Notes: generated from the letters alone by a model not told the origin. A DNA stretch of 64,000 nucleotides from Synechococcus sp. HJ21-Hayes (GCF_024345835.1 NZ_JAGQBW010000013.1:28028-92027), one strand, 5' to 3'. Positions 1 to 10,255 are shown, numbered from the stretch's first letter. Numbers and translations are program-made.

Positions 1-683
1 TTGGCAAGAGCTCCGGTCAGGCGCTCACCGCCATTCAGCAGATCTTCAACAGCCTCGACTTCAACAACATTGGCTATGCTTTCACTGGTATTGCAGCGCT
101 TCAGTTGTCAGCCGGCAGTGCGAGCATTCTGGTGTTCGCTCTCGGGATCCTGATCGTCTATCTCGTGCTATCAGCTCAGTACGAGAGCTACGTCACTCCC
201 GTGGTGATCTTGATGACCGTGCCACTGGCCATGCTCGGTGCGCTGGTGTTCCTGTCGGTCCGCTCGATCGATCTGAACATCTACGCCCAGGTGGGTCTTG
301 TGACCCTGATCGGCTTGGCGGCCAAGAACGGAATCTTGATTGTGGAGGTGGCCGAGCAACATCTTGGGGAGGGGATGAGCGTGCCGGATGCCGCCATGGC
401 GGCGGCCCAGTCCAGGATGCGCCCCATTCTGATGACGGCCATCGCCTCCCTGGCAGGCTTCCTGCCCCTGGTGGTGGCCACCACCGCTGGTGCCAACAGT
501 CAGCAGTCGCTCGGCACCGTGATCTTCGGTGGCCTTCTGGTTGCCACGGTGCTCTCACTGGGAGTGGTTCCTCCCTTCTACGTGGCGATCAAATACCTTG
601 AGGAGCGCTGGTTTGGTGAGGGTGGAGGCCGGGGTGGTGATTCCACGGCCGCTGCTGTTCCTGCCATGCCTGGTCAGGATTGA
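1..683 (+). CDS. RND efflux pump inner-membrane permease, C-terminal part
   Basis: This is the last 226 codons of an AcrB/MexB-type (HAE-1) proton-driven multidrug efflux permease; the gene begins before the window and is read in the frame starting at base 3. The visible part covers the final block of transmembrane helices. The family signature GLAAKNGILIVEVAEQ is present, as are the motif SAQYESYVTP and the segment RMRPILMTAIASLAGFLPL. The last ~20 residues after the final helix are a Gly/Ala-rich tail. The stop codon overlaps the ATG of the next gene (ATGA type), so the two are probably co-transcribed. Substrate cannot be inferred. Confidence 0.93.
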   Translation, partial: GKSSGQALTAIQQIFNSLDFNNIGYAFTGIAALQLSAGSASILVFALGILIVYLVLSAQYESYVTPVVILMTVPLAMLGALVFLSVRSIDLNIYAQVGLVTLIGLAAKNGILIVEVAEQHLGEGMSVPDAAMAAAQSRMRPILMTAIASLAGFLPLVVATTAGANSQQSLGTVIFGGLLVATVLSLGVVPPFYVAIKYLEERWFGEGGGRGGDSTAAAVPAMPGQD

Positions 684-1114
684 TGGCTGAAGATCCACGT
701 CAGCCAAGGCCCCGGGGTTTCGGCCTATTTGCCCGGATTGTCTATGTCCATCAGGCTGTCTGCTTGGCCTTCTTTCTGCTAGGGCTGCGGGTTTTTCCGG
801 AGCGTGGCATTGATGCGCTGGTCCTGCCGCATCTCATGGGAATCGCGATTTCGATTGCGGTTCTGGTGACCATGTTTGGCGTTGCTGCCAGGAAGTCGCT
901 CAGGGCCCTGTCCTGGCTTCGGGTGATCTTGTGGATCGCGGTTGTCAAGATCTTTGTGATTCAACTGTGGTTGCTTGCCAAAGGAAATATTGAATTAACC
1001 TCCTATGTTCATGCCATGTTGGTCAACGAGCTGATCGCGATCCCCTTGGCTGTGTACTGGTCAAGATCTGCGCCTTGGAATTATCTGGCTTCCTTTAAGC
1101 GCGCCTCTCGATAA
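680..1114 (+). CDS. Small integral membrane protein, function unknown
   Basis: Encodes 144 residues with about four hydrophobic segments, near residues 18-40, 48-70, 80-101 and 110-128, and a basic C-terminus. I do not recognise the family. Its ATG overlaps the stop of the upstream RND pump gene by four bases, which suggests translational coupling. It may be an accessory membrane partner of the pump, but only position supports that. Confidence 0.7.
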   Translation: MMAEDPRQPRPRGFGLFARIVYVHQAVCLAFFLLGLRVFPERGIDALVLPHLMGIAISIAVLVTMFGVAARKSLRALSWLRVILWIAVVKIFVIQLWLLAKGNIELTSYVHAMLVNELIAIPLAVYWSRSAPWNYLASFKRASR

Positions 1115-1166
1115 GCGGGCCGAGTTGAATCAAGTCCCCCCGGCCGCCTGAGTAGTTATTGGGGCC

Positions 1167-2898
<1,732 letters not shown>

Positions 2899-2944
2899 CT
2901 AGCGTGAAAATCATGGTTGCCGTTGCCGGAACGGCTTGCACCCC

Positions 2945-3310
2945 ATGATTCACACTCCCATTCGGCTTGGCCCTGTGGTCGGCATCGCTGCCGGCCTGAT
3001 GCTCATGGTGGGAGTGGCTCGGGCCGCAGTCATGGGAGGGGCGAAGAGCCTGCCCTATGCCGAGGCCGTGGCGAAGAGCCGTGTGGCGTCCCAGGCCGTG
3101 TTGGGGCGTACCGGCACGGAACATTGCCTGATCGGCAAGCTCACCAACGCGATGCTGGGGCTGTCGGCCAGTTGTGAGACCGCCGGTGAGCGCAACCCGC
3201 TCTGCGCCACTGCCGATAAGGCCGCGGCCACAACCCGTTGGACCATGACTTTCGCCGACGCCACCGCCCGGGAGATCCTGAGCTTGAGTGCAGCGCCTGT
3301 TCGGCCCTGA
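2945..3310 (+). CDS. Hypothetical protein with N-terminal signal or anchor
   Basis: About 121 residues (124 if the ATG at 2936 is used). An N-terminal hydrophobic stretch (LGPVVGIAAGLMLMVGVARA) ending in Ala-rich sequence looks like a signal peptide or anchor. The mature part has three cysteines, which is compatible with an exported disulphide protein. No family was recognised. It is divergent from pgm and its stop abuts the stop of the next gene on the other strand. Confidence 0.55.
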   Translation: MIHTPIRLGPVVGIAAGLMLMVGVARAAVMGGAKSLPYAEAVAKSRVASQAVLGRTGTEHCLIGKLTNAMLGLSASCETAGERNPLCATADKAAATTRWTMTFADATAREILSLSAAPVRP

Positions 3311-3739
3311 TTACTTGCCCCCGCCTAATTTGAATCCACTGGTGGGTTTGTCCTGTGCGGGCTTCTCTACAACAGGCTTCTCCTGGCTACGGCAGAACTG
3401 CATCAGATCCTGGGCTGGCTTGATCAGGGCTTCACGCCGTTCAAAGCTGTTCACGGCCGCCGGCTTGGAGCGTTCGCGAATGGTCCACGCCAGGTCTTTG
3501 CAGCTGGCGGGCAGGCGTGGGTGATCCAGCAGTGGGTCGGCGAGGGCCCTGGAGCGCTGGCAGGTGTCGTTACTGTTCTCCCTGGCGCAGCCCATGGCCG
3601 CCAGCTGCACCTGCCGGAGGGTGTCCTGAGTTGGAAATGCCACGTACACCTCGGCCCTCGCCGCCAGACCGGTGCCCAGCAGCAGCGCGGTACTAGCCAC
3701 CAGCTGCAGCCAGCGGCGGGGAGCGCGGGGGGCGGTCAT
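3311..3739 (-). CDS. Hypothetical secreted cysteine-containing protein
   Basis: 142 residues. A Sec-type signal peptide is clear: basic N-terminus, hydrophobic core VASTALLLGTGLAARAE, and a likely AxA cleavage near residue 29. The mature part has four cysteines (MGCARE, DTCQRS, ASCKDL, QFCRSQ), probably two disulphides. The tail is Lys/Pro/Gly-rich. Function is unknown. It converges exactly on the preceding gene with no spacer. Confidence 0.65.
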   Translation of the reverse strand: MTAPRAPRRWLQLVASTALLLGTGLAARAEVYVAFPTQDTLRQVQLAAMGCARENSNDTCQRSRALADPLLDHPRLPASCKDLAWTIRERSKPAAVNSFERREALIKPAQDLMQFCRSQEKPVVEKPAQDKPTSGFKLGGGK

Positions 3740-3762
3740 GGGGGGTTAACGGCGTGTTCCCA

Positions 3763-5172
3763 TCATTGCCGCAGAATCCCGCTGCCGCAGAGCCGCTTGC
3801 CCTGATCCAATTTGCGCTGGAGCCGTTGATTCAATCCGAGATCTGCGCCACGCCACAGCCGATCCATCTCCCGCGTGAAGTGGGCCGCCAGTAGGGGTGA
3901 GTCGATCACCAGCAGCACCTCGTCGTTCTGGTGGGCGGCACTGGGGCTCCAGTTGAAGGAGCCCGTGATCACGGTGCGGTTGTCGATCACCGCCAATTTG
4001 TGATGGAGCTTGTCTCCTCCCGCAAGCCGGGGCATGCCCACACCCTCCAGGGGGGTCTGGAGGGGTTTGTTGCCAGCCTCCAGCAGGCAGTTGCGATCGG
4101 GCAAGGAGGCCCCCAGCAGATCCAGTATTTCCGAGAAGGAGCGGCTGGCGAAGCCAGGATCCGCCAGCAATCGAATCGCGACGCCACGACCATGAAGCTC
4201 GGCGATCACGTCCGTGAGGCTCTGGGCGGAGAACACGAACAGGGCCAGATCCACCCGTTGGCGCGCCTCCTCCAGGGTGCTGGCCAACAGCAGCAGGCCC
4301 TGGTTGGGGTCGTCGCGCCGGTGTGGGGCGAACAGCACCTGCACCTGTTGCCCTCCCACCATCACGGCCTGGGCTCCGCCGGAGGCCTTGGCCTGGCCAA
4401 AGCGGCTGTCGGCTTCTCCCCCGGGGCCATCGCCCCACATCCGCGCGAAATCCTCGGCGAACAGCTGCGCTAGCTCAGCGCTCTCCAGGCGCAGCAGGTG
4501 ATTCACGTTGCCCCGGGTGCGGGGACTGTCGGGATCGCCGTGGACGCAGGACGGTGTGAAGTTGGTGGAGCCGGTTACCACCACCTGCCGGTCGGCCACC
4601 AGGTATTTCGAGTGCATCAAGCCGCTGCCGGCGCTGCCGTCTGCGGTGTCATCCAGCAGTGGCACGCCAGCCCGTTGCAGGATCGCGACGGCATCACCCT
4701 GGTCCCGCTCGCTGGTGCTGAGCTGGCCATCCCGGTTCCGATCAGCCAGCGCCCTCAACTGATGGTGCCGGTGGCGCAGGTGCGGGCTGAGCTCGGCTTC
4801 GTGTTGCTGGCTCCATGGGGTGCTGTAGGTGTTCTCCAGCACCACCTGCACCCGCACCCCGGAGCGGTGTTTGGCGGCCAGGGCTTGCGCCACCCTCGGT
4901 AGAGAGAGCTCCTGGACCGCCACCAGCAGTTCCTGCTCGGCTCCGGCGATGGCCTCCAGTACCAGGGCTTCGAGATCGTCGCCACTGCGCCGTTGCCCGC
5001 TGATCGGGCTGCGGTAGGCCGCCTCCGCCCGATGGTTGAACGCCACCTTGATGCCCTCGGGCATGGGCAGTTCGGCGGCCTTCTGGCCCAGCAGCTGGCC
5101 TGGAGCGGTGCAGCCCTGCAGAGCGGACAACACCACGGCCAGCGCCAGCGCTTTGTTGCATCGGTGCGCCAT
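3763..5172 (-). CDS. Phospholipase D-like lipoprotein with EF-hand-like loop
   Basis: 469 residues in the PLD/phosphodiesterase superfamily, with two HKD half-sites: H187-x-K189-xxxx-D194 followed by TGSTNF, and H390-x-K392-xxxx-D397 followed by TGSFNW. Both are intact, so it should be an active phosphodiesterase or nuclease; the substrate is not determined. The N-terminus is a lipoprotein signal with lipobox LQGC (Cys21), which places it on a membrane outside the cytosol. Unusually, residues 144-155 (DRNRDGQLSTSE) match a canonical EF-hand calcium loop and sit just before the first HKD motif. The nearby small secreted proteins are not obviously related. Confidence 0.88.
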   Translation of the reverse strand: MAHRCNKALALAVVLSALQGCTAPGQLLGQKAAELPMPEGIKVAFNHRAEAAYRSPISGQRRSGDDLEALVLEAIAGAEQELLVAVQELSLPRVAQALAAKHRSGVRVQVVLENTYSTPWSQQHEAELSPHLRHRHHQLRALADRNRDGQLSTSERDQGDAVAILQRAGVPLLDDTADGSAGSGLMHSKYLVADRQVVVTGSTNFTPSCVHGDPDSPRTRGNVNHLLRLESAELAQLFAEDFARMWGDGPGGEADSRFGQAKASGGAQAVMVGGQQVQVLFAPHRRDDPNQGLLLLASTLEEARQRVDLALFVFSAQSLTDVIAELHGRGVAIRLLADPGFASRSFSEILDLLGASLPDRNCLLEAGNKPLQTPLEGVGMPRLAGGDKLHHKLAVIDNRTVITGSFNWSPSAAHQNDEVLLVIDSPLLAAHFTREMDRLWRGADLGLNQRLQRKLDQGKRLCGSGILRQ

Positions 5173-5237
5173 CTGCCCTGTCTGTTCTGGGCTGAGGGTT
5201 CCCCTTTGGGGGCGCCTGGGGCCGATGGGGTACGGGG

Positions 5238-5438
5238 TTAGGGGTGTTCAGGCAGCTCCGATGTGCTGAGCATGGCCACCATCCAGATGCTGCTGAGAAG
5301 CACCGCAGCGAGGACGCCCGCGCCGACGCTCACCCGCACCATTAGTAGTGGCACCACCAGAGGCACCAGCAGGCTGCCGATCAGGGGCGTGAAGGCCACG
5401 ATGGGCTTGGCCACCGTGGAAGGAAGCAGGCTGGCCAT
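5238..5438 (-). CDS. Small two-helix membrane protein
   Basis: 66 residues with two strongly hydrophobic segments around 15-34 and 39-58 and short polar ends. No recognised family. It begins nine bases after the DUF4912 gene stop on the same strand, so it is probably the downstream member of that transcription unit. Confidence 0.55.
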   Translation of the reverse strand: MASLLPSTVAKPIVAFTPLIGSLLVPLVVPLLMVRVSVGAGVLAAVLLSSIWMVAMLSTSELPEHP

Positions 5439-5447
5439 GGGCTCAGG

Positions 5448-6500
5448 TCAGAACCATTCGGCTACAGCCTGCTCACTGGGGTTGCTGTTGTCTTCTGGTG
5501 TGTTGCGATCGAACTGAAGCGTGATGTTGCGCTTCTGTTCTCCGTCAGCGGCCACGGCTTCAATCGCATACACCTGTTGGCCATCCCGGAAGGGCACCTG
5601 GATGCGGAAGGTGCCGTCGCTGGAGAGGGGCACGTCCTCCCCGCCAATGCTGAGCTTGGCGGAGGGATCGGTGGCGCCGTAGACGATCAGTTCGGCATCG
5701 GCCACCAGCCAGAAGGACCGCTGCCGTGGGGTCACGCCGCCAGCACCCGATTCGTTGCGGCCACTGGCCCAGAGCCCCACACCCGAAGGGTTCAGGCCAG
5801 CGGCTTCAGCCTGCTCGAGCTCGTGGAAGGCTTCCGATCCCCGGCCCAGGCGGCGCCAGCCCATGGTGGCGGTCTGGTAAAGCCGCTCGTGCAGGCCGTT
5901 GTCGCCGGTGGTCATTGGCTCTGCCAGGGGCGTGGGAGCGGGAGGGGTATCCAGAGAGAACGGCACGAACTGATCGAGGATCTGTTCGCTGGGGTGCAGG
6001 GCAGGAACGCGGGCCACGGAGGAGCTGGCGAGGAAGATCCAGCCGCCACCGGCTTTGCGGTAGCCCAGCTCCACGCGGTAGTCGCGATCACTCAGGGGCA
6101 CCGGGAGGTACCACTCGGTGGCATGGCTATCGACCACCACCTCCTGCAGGGTGTGGGGGTGGCTGCCCCCGTGGCTGAGGCCGGTCACATCGGCTACGCG
6201 CAGGCAGAGCTGGGTGGCTCCGGCTTTGAGGGCCTGTTGGCGATCGCTGTCGGAAATCTCCCAGAACACGTAGGCCCATTGCGGATCCCGGGGCAGAAAC
6301 ACCACGCGGGTGTCGCCCTCTGGCCTGGTGGGGGCTGGCAGGGTTGATTCCAGGCTGTCCAGGTTGGGCTGGCGCTTGCTGATGGCGCTCAGCAGTTCTT
6401 CCTTGGATTTGCGGCTGTAGAGGCTCACGCCCACGTCACTGGCCACTTGACGCAGTTGACGCAGGGTCATCCGGGCAAGCGATGACAGGGTCTGGCTCAC
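5448..6500 (-). CDS. DUF4912 domain-containing protein
   Basis: About 350 residues. The N-terminal ~55 residues (MTLRQLRQVASDVGV to LLSAISKRQ) resemble a SAP/Rho-N-like helix-extension-helix module. The DUF4912 core follows, with the typical DPQWAYVFWEISD segment and a C-terminal block ending in an immunoglobulin-like stretch (GGEDVPLSSDGTFRIQVPF). I choose the GTG at 6500 because GGAGGA lies four to nine bases upstream of it; a longer frame would add 31 residues of low quality. The family is widespread in cyanobacteria with unknown role; nucleic-acid binding is suggested only by the N-terminal module. Confidence 0.82.
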   Translation of the reverse strand: MSQTLSSLARMTLRQLRQVASDVGVSLYSRKSKEELLSAISKRQPNLDSLESTLPAPTRPEGDTRVVFLPRDPQWAYVFWEISDSDRQQALKAGATQLCLRVADVTGLSHGGSHPHTLQEVVVDSHATEWYLPVPLSDRDYRVELGYRKAGGGWIFLASSSVARVPALHPSEQILDQFVPFSLDTPPAPTPLAEPMTTGDNGLHERLYQTATMGWRRLGRGSEAFHELEQAEAAGLNPSGVGLWASGRNESGAGGVTPRQRSFWLVADAELIVYGATDPSAKLSIGGEDVPLSSDGTFRIQVPFRDGQQVYAIEAVAADGEQKRNITLQFDRNTPEDNSNPSEQAVAEWF

Positions 6501-6606
6501 AGTTCCTCCGGATTCCTTTGGGATCAGTCTGACAACTTTCACCGCTTCCCCCTCTTTTTGGAGCCTGCCGTCAGCATCCCGTGACTGCTGCATCCGCTCT
6601 GGGACA

Positions 6607-6636
6607 TAAAAAAACGGCGGGTTTCCCCGCCGTCTT
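6607..6636 (-). terminator. Rho-independent terminator of cpcG
   Basis: On the minus strand an 8-bp perfect GC-rich stem (ACGGCGGG / CCCGCCGT) closes a GAAA tetraloop and is followed at once by seven T residues. It lies 23 bases after the cpcG stop. This is the clearest terminator in the window. Confidence 0.93.
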
Positions 6637-6658
6637 GAAACCCATTGAAGGGGGTGAC

Positions 6659-7420
6659 TCAGCGACCCACGCTGCGGTAAGGCACCTTGGCCATGTAATC
6701 GATGGTGGCATTGCCGCCAACTCCGCCACGGCTGCGCATGGCGGGCAGGCTGCGCACCCAGGGGAGGTAGTCCTGGGGGAAACCGCCGCGGCGCTGCATG
6801 GAGCGCTCGGGGATTGTGCGGGCCGTTCCGGTGTACACGATCTGGGGGAAGCCCAGAATTCCCCGGTAGTAGGCGTCGTAGCGGGGGCTGGTGATGTTGA
6901 ACGGGGTCTCACCCAGGTCACGGCTGCCCACCACCCGATTGCGGTGGTAAGGAACTGTGTCGTACCCGAAGGCATCGAGATACTCCTGGGAATCCAGGAT
7001 GTCGTCCACCATGCCCTTGACCCCGCGGGTCATCAGCACGGCAGACCAGGCGATCTCTTCAGCCTTGCCGTGGGTTGGGCGGCCCAGCAGTTTCTCCACC
7101 AGGTGGCGGGCCACCTTGTAGTTGCTGTTCAGCGTGTAGAAGCTGCGGTTGAAGGTGTCCGACAGGCAGAGGGAGCGGATGAAGTCGCGCACCGTGATCT
7201 GGCCGTTGCGCACCTGGCTTTCCAGGGTGCGGTCGCGATCCACCTTGAAGGCGTGGAAGAAGATCTGGCGGTAGGCCGCCTCAATCACGAAGTTCTGGTC
7301 TTCGCGGTCCATGGCCTTGTCCATGGCCACAGCTTTGGGATCCTCATCCGAACCCACCCGCAGGGCGTCCACACGGGAGTTCTGCGTGATTGGCGCGTAC
7401 TTCAGGAGAGGAAGGGCCAC
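6659..7420 (-). CDS. cpcG: Phycobilisome rod-core linker polypeptide
   Basis: 253 residues. CpcG attaches phycocyanin rods to the allophycocyanin core on the cytosolic thylakoid face. The Pfam 'PBS linker' domain occupies residues ~20-180: it begins MALPLLKYAPITQNSRV, as typical CpcG does, and includes RQIFFHAFK, VRDFIRSLCLSD and YLDAFGYDTVPYHR. The C-terminal ~70 residues hold the core-binding region. The start is GTG at 7420. A strong terminator follows, and the gene lies downstream of a phycobiliprotein lyase gene on the same strand, in keeping with antenna assembly. Confidence 0.96.
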   Translation of the reverse strand: MALPLLKYAPITQNSRVDALRVGSDEDPKAVAMDKAMDREDQNFVIEAAYRQIFFHAFKVDRDRTLESQVRNGQITVRDFIRSLCLSDTFNRSFYTLNSNYKVARHLVEKLLGRPTHGKAEEIAWSAVLMTRGVKGMVDDILDSQEYLDAFGYDTVPYHRNRVVGSRDLGETPFNITSPRYDAYYRGILGFPQIVYTGTARTIPERSMQRRGGFPQDYLPWVRSLPAMRSRGGVGGNATIDYMAKVPYRSVGR

Positions 7421-7446
7421 TCGAACTTCGGCATCCGTCGTGGCTG

Positions 7447-7452
7447 ATCGTA
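7447..7452 (-). promoter_or_regulatory. Candidate -10 element for cpcG
   Basis: TACGAT within CTTCTACGATC, 26 bases before the cpcG GTG. The same 11-mer precedes the DUF3747 gene at 25333. No convincing -35 was seen. Confidence 0.4.
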
Positions 7453-7525
7453 GAAGTGAAGCCAGGCCTGGGCTGATCGCCCTGAGTGAGGGCTCACAGT
7501 CCGTAACGTTCCCTACCGGCTCCAG

Positions 7526-8140
7526 TCACCAGCCCAGCAGGGAGAGGGGCTGCCCTGGTGCGTGGCTGTTGTGTTGACGTTTCCCGTCGCCCTCCGTGGC
7601 GGTGCTGTTGTCATCGCAGCGGGTCTCGATGCAGAAGGAGGCGGTGTTGGACAGGCCCTCCACCGTGCTGCTGCGCAGGCGCACGTTGGGGCCGGCGAAG
7701 GAGAACCGTTCCCAGGAGCTCATCGTCTCGTAGTCGGTGGTGAGCAGCAGGCCGTCGTGGTCATCCATGCGGAAGTGCCCCGCCACCGGAGCGGTTTCGG
7801 CATAGCCGCGGTCGCGTAGCAGCAGCCCCTCGCGGCCCCGCTCATCGGTGGGGATGAGGCCAAACACGCTCTCGCCCTCGTGGGCTTCACCGGCCTTGTC
7901 CCAGGCCATCGAGCCGCTCCAGCGCACGCGGCAGCCGCCCACCAGGCCCTGGGGATCCTGCTGGTGCAGGGCGGCGATGGCCTGGAGGCGCTCGTCGCTC
8001 AGCCCCAGCTCTTCCACCACGATCAGCGAGCCGCCGGCCTCGGCGCGGCGGTGCAGCAGGTGGTGGCTGCTGCGCTGGGAGCGCCAGCGGCCGCAGCTCA
8101 GCCGGAAAAAGCTGATGGCGTCGGCGATGGGGAGGCTCAC
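7526..8140 (-). CDS. Phycobiliprotein chromophore lyase, CpcS/CpeS family
   Basis: 204 residues. CpcS/CpeS-type lyases attach bilins to Cys of phycobiliprotein subunits. The start region (ADAISFFRLSCGRW, then SQRSSHHL) matches the conserved N-terminus of the family, and the middle has the lipocalin-like strands GGCRVRWSGSMAWD and GHFRMDDHDGLLLTTDY. I choose GTG 8140 because the family N-terminus begins there, although the frame stays open far upstream in antisense to the EamA gene. It shares orientation and antenna function with cpcG 105 bp downstream. Which bilin and subunit it serves cannot be told from sequence alone. Confidence 0.9.
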   Translation of the reverse strand: MSLPIADAISFFRLSCGRWRSQRSSHHLLHRRAEAGGSLIVVEELGLSDERLQAIAALHQQDPQGLVGGCRVRWSGSMAWDKAGEAHEGESVFGLIPTDERGREGLLLRDRGYAETAPVAGHFRMDDHDGLLLTTDYETMSSWERFSFAGPNVRLRSSTVEGLSNTASFCIETRCDDNSTATEGDGKRQHNSHAPGQPLSLLGW

Positions 8141-8161
8141 GGACCCGCGGCAGTTGCAGCG

Positions 8162-9091
8162 ATGATCGCAAGTCAACGCCGTTTCCGGAGCACCGTGCTG
8201 CCTGGAGCCCTGGCGGCCCTGGCCGCGGCCCTCTGCTGGACCCTCTCCAGCAGTGTCTGGCGCCGACTGCCCACCTCCCTCTCCGCCGGCCAGCTGAACC
8301 TGCTGAAGAACTGGTTGGCGTTGGCTCTTCAGGCCCCGTTGCTGCTGCTCTTGCCCTGGACGGCTGGGTCCGGAACGGGCACCACCCTGGGGCTGCTCAT
8401 CCTTAGCGGTGTGCTCGGCATCGCCCTGGGGGACAGCCTCTATTTCGCTGCTCTGCGTCGTCTGGGAACCCGCCGCACCCTCACCCTTGATGCCGGCGGT
8501 CCGGCGGTGACCGCCGTGGCTGGTGCCCTGTGGCTGGCCGAGTGGCCCACCCCCTCCCAGTGGCTTGGGGTGGGCCTGATCACGGCGGCGGTGCTGTTGG
8601 TGGCCAGCCAGAAGCCCTCCTTGCAGGCCCCTCTGGCCGCCGGGGTTGGTCAGCAGGGCCTGGGGGTGGCCTTGGCCCTGGGAGCACTGTGCTGCGGCAG
8701 TGGCGGAGCCCTGTTGGCTCGCGCGGCGCTGCGGAGCGACGGTCTCGACCCTCTTCAGTCCGCCAGCGTGAGGCTGGCGGCGGCGGCCGTGGTGCTGCTG
8801 CCTCTGGTACGGGGCATGCCCTGGGGCGCTCAGCGGCCTCGTCCGGCCCAACGGCGTTGGCCCCTGTGGTTGTTGGCCACCTTGCTGGGCACCAGTGCTG
8901 GCATTGCCCTGCAGCAGATGGCCCTGCAGCGGCTCCCAGGGGCGTTGGCGGTGGCCCTCCTGGCCACGGCGCCGGTGATGGCGCTGCCGTTGGCAGGGTT
9001 GGAGGGAGATCGGCCCGGTTGGGTCGGCGTGTTCGCCGCCCTGCTGGCCCTCGCTGGCGTCAGTTGTGTGGTGGGAGTGCTGGCTCGTTGA
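8162..9091 (+). CDS. EamA/DMT-family transporter
   Basis: 309 residues, about ten transmembrane helices arranged as two five-helix EamA repeats, as in drug/metabolite exporters. Typical features are SGVLGIALGDSLYFAALRRL in the first repeat and LLGTSAGIALQQMALQ in the second. I start at ATG 8162 (MIASQRRFRS), 21 bases from the divergent lyase gene. Substrate is unknown. Its 3' end overlaps the oppositely oriented 9060-9434 gene by 32 bases. Confidence 0.9.
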   Translation: MIASQRRFRSTVLPGALAALAAALCWTLSSSVWRRLPTSLSAGQLNLLKNWLALALQAPLLLLLPWTAGSGTGTTLGLLILSGVLGIALGDSLYFAALRRLGTRRTLTLDAGGPAVTAVAGALWLAEWPTPSQWLGVGLITAAVLLVASQKPSLQAPLAAGVGQQGLGVALALGALCCGSGGALLARAALRSDGLDPLQSASVRLAAAAVVLLPLVRGMPWGAQRPRPAQRRWPLWLLATLLGTSAGIALQQMALQRLPGALAVALLATAPVMALPLAGLEGDRPGWVGVFAALLALAGVSCVVGVLAR

Positions 9092-9434
9092 GTGCGGCGA
9101 TGCGGGCGTCGGCCTGGGCCCGTCCCCAACGCACCAGATCGGCCATATCCAAAGCCAGGGGGGGCTTGCGCAGACCTGCGCCGATCGCTTCCAGCTGCAC
9201 AGCCGCCTTGGCGAGCTGCTCCACCAGCACCGGAATGAAGCTGGGATCACCGGCCAGGTTGGGCTGCTGCACAGCCCAGGCCTGCAGGCATTGCTGGTTC
9301 GGGAGAGGAGCTTCGGGGCTGGTGGCCGCCAGCTGCAGGCAGCGCAGGCTATGGGCCAGAAGCCGTAGGTGATGGCGTTCGAGGGCGGGCAGCAGGCTGC
9401 TCTCCAGCTCCTGCAGATCGGTCTCGCTCAGCAC
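9060..9434 (-). CDS. Conserved hypothetical protein downstream of sufR
   Basis: 124 residues, mostly helical and soluble, with Leu-rich segments (LAHSLRCLQLA, FIPVLVEQLAKAAVQLEAIG). No family assigned. Its ATG at 9434 overlaps the sufR stop by seven bases, so it is very likely translated from the same message. A role tied to Fe-S regulation is possible only by position. Confidence 0.65.
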   Translation of the reverse strand: MLSETDLQELESSLLPALERHHLRLLAHSLRCLQLAATSPEAPLPNQQCLQAWAVQQPNLAGDPSFIPVLVEQLAKAAVQLEAIGAGLRKPPLALDMADLVRWGRAQADARIAALNEPALPPHN

Positions 9435-10063
9435 GGGATCAGGCGGAAGCCACAGGAGTGCCCCCCCTCAAGCAGCCAGTGCACCCGTTCCACCTGGCAG
9501 TCGGGGAAGGTGTGCCGAATCAGCTGGAGTTCCTGGTCGCAGACGCAGGGGAATTGCTCGGCGATCTTCATGACCGAGCAGTGGTATTCGCTGATGATCC
9601 AGCCTGGGCTGTCCGGGTCTGGGCGACATTCGGCCACGTAGCCTTCGCGGCGGCGCAGTTCCACGAGCTGCTCGAGGCGCTGTTGCAGACCCCCCTGGCC
9701 GATCTGGCGGCGGTAGTCGGTGGCTTTATCGGCAGCTTGTTGCCGGAGAAGCTGGTCCACCATCTCCGAGGGAAGGCTGCTGGCCATGGAGGTGAGCAGC
9801 CCCAAGGCGAAGTGCTCGCTGCCGTCTGGGAATTGGGATCGCCCCTTGCTGGTGAGATGCCAGCGATTACTTGGCCTGCCAGGCCCCTCGGCTGCAGGGC
9901 AGGCCTCCACTAGGCCGTCGTCTTGCAGGGAGCGCAGATGGCGACGCATCACCTGCACAGACACCTCCAGCTGATCAGCCAACTGACCCGCCGTGACTTC
10001 GCCTTGGCGGAGCATCAGGGTGAGCGCGGCTTCGCGGGTGGGTGCCTGGATGGAGGCGCTCAT
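9428..10063 (-). CDS. sufR: Iron-sulfur cluster biosynthesis transcriptional regulator SufR
   Basis: 211 residues. SufR is a cyanobacterial repressor that carries a [4Fe-4S] cluster and controls suf genes. An N-terminal DeoR/MarR-like winged helix (residues ~8-70) contains TAGQLADQLEVSVQVMRRHL and the wing GRPSNRWHLTSKG. The C-terminal domain has the cysteine cluster HCSVMKIAEQFPCVC plus a further HSCGF, in line with the known ligands. I start at ATG 10063 (MSASIQAPTR); the open frame upstream is not family-like. It is divergent from ftrC-sufBCDS, the usual arrangement. Confidence 0.95.
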   Translation of the reverse strand: MSASIQAPTREAALTLMLRQGEVTAGQLADQLEVSVQVMRRHLRSLQDDGLVEACPAAEGPGRPSNRWHLTSKGRSQFPDGSEHFALGLLTSMASSLPSEMVDQLLRQQAADKATDYRRQIGQGGLQQRLEQLVELRRREGYVAECRPDPDSPGWIISEYHCSVMKIAEQFPCVCDQELQLIRHTFPDCQVERVHWLLEGGHSCGFRLIPC

Positions 10064-10214
10064 GGCGACGTCCGTACCCCCACACCATGCCATGGCAAAA
10101 CAGCCACTGGGGTTCAGCTGGGCGTCGCGTGGGGATTCAGGTACGACGGGCGGCCTGGGCCAGTCACGCGCCACAATGGGTCCTCAACACCCCAGGCCCG
10201 CTGCCGGGTGCCCT

Positions 10215-10255
10215 ATGGTCGACTTACGAAACCTTGGGGTTTCGTTAATGGTCGA
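10215..10255. promoter_or_regulatory. Candidate SufR operator: palindrome inside direct repeats
   Basis: A perfect inverted repeat ACGAAACC-ttgg-GGTTTCGT lies at 10226-10245. It is framed almost symmetrically by two direct copies of ATGGTCGA (10215-10222 and 10248-10255), 33 bp apart. A -10-like TATGGT at 10214 overlaps the left copy. The position between sufR and the operon it regulates makes an operator likely. The palindrome is not the CAAC-N6-GTTG form reported for Synechocystis, so assignment to SufR is inference. Confidence 0.55.

Noticed and set aside
8141..9250. Extension of the CpcS-like frame far upstream
   Set aside because: Residues above GTG 8140 are Gln/Pro/Arg-rich and antisense to a genuine EamA transporter.
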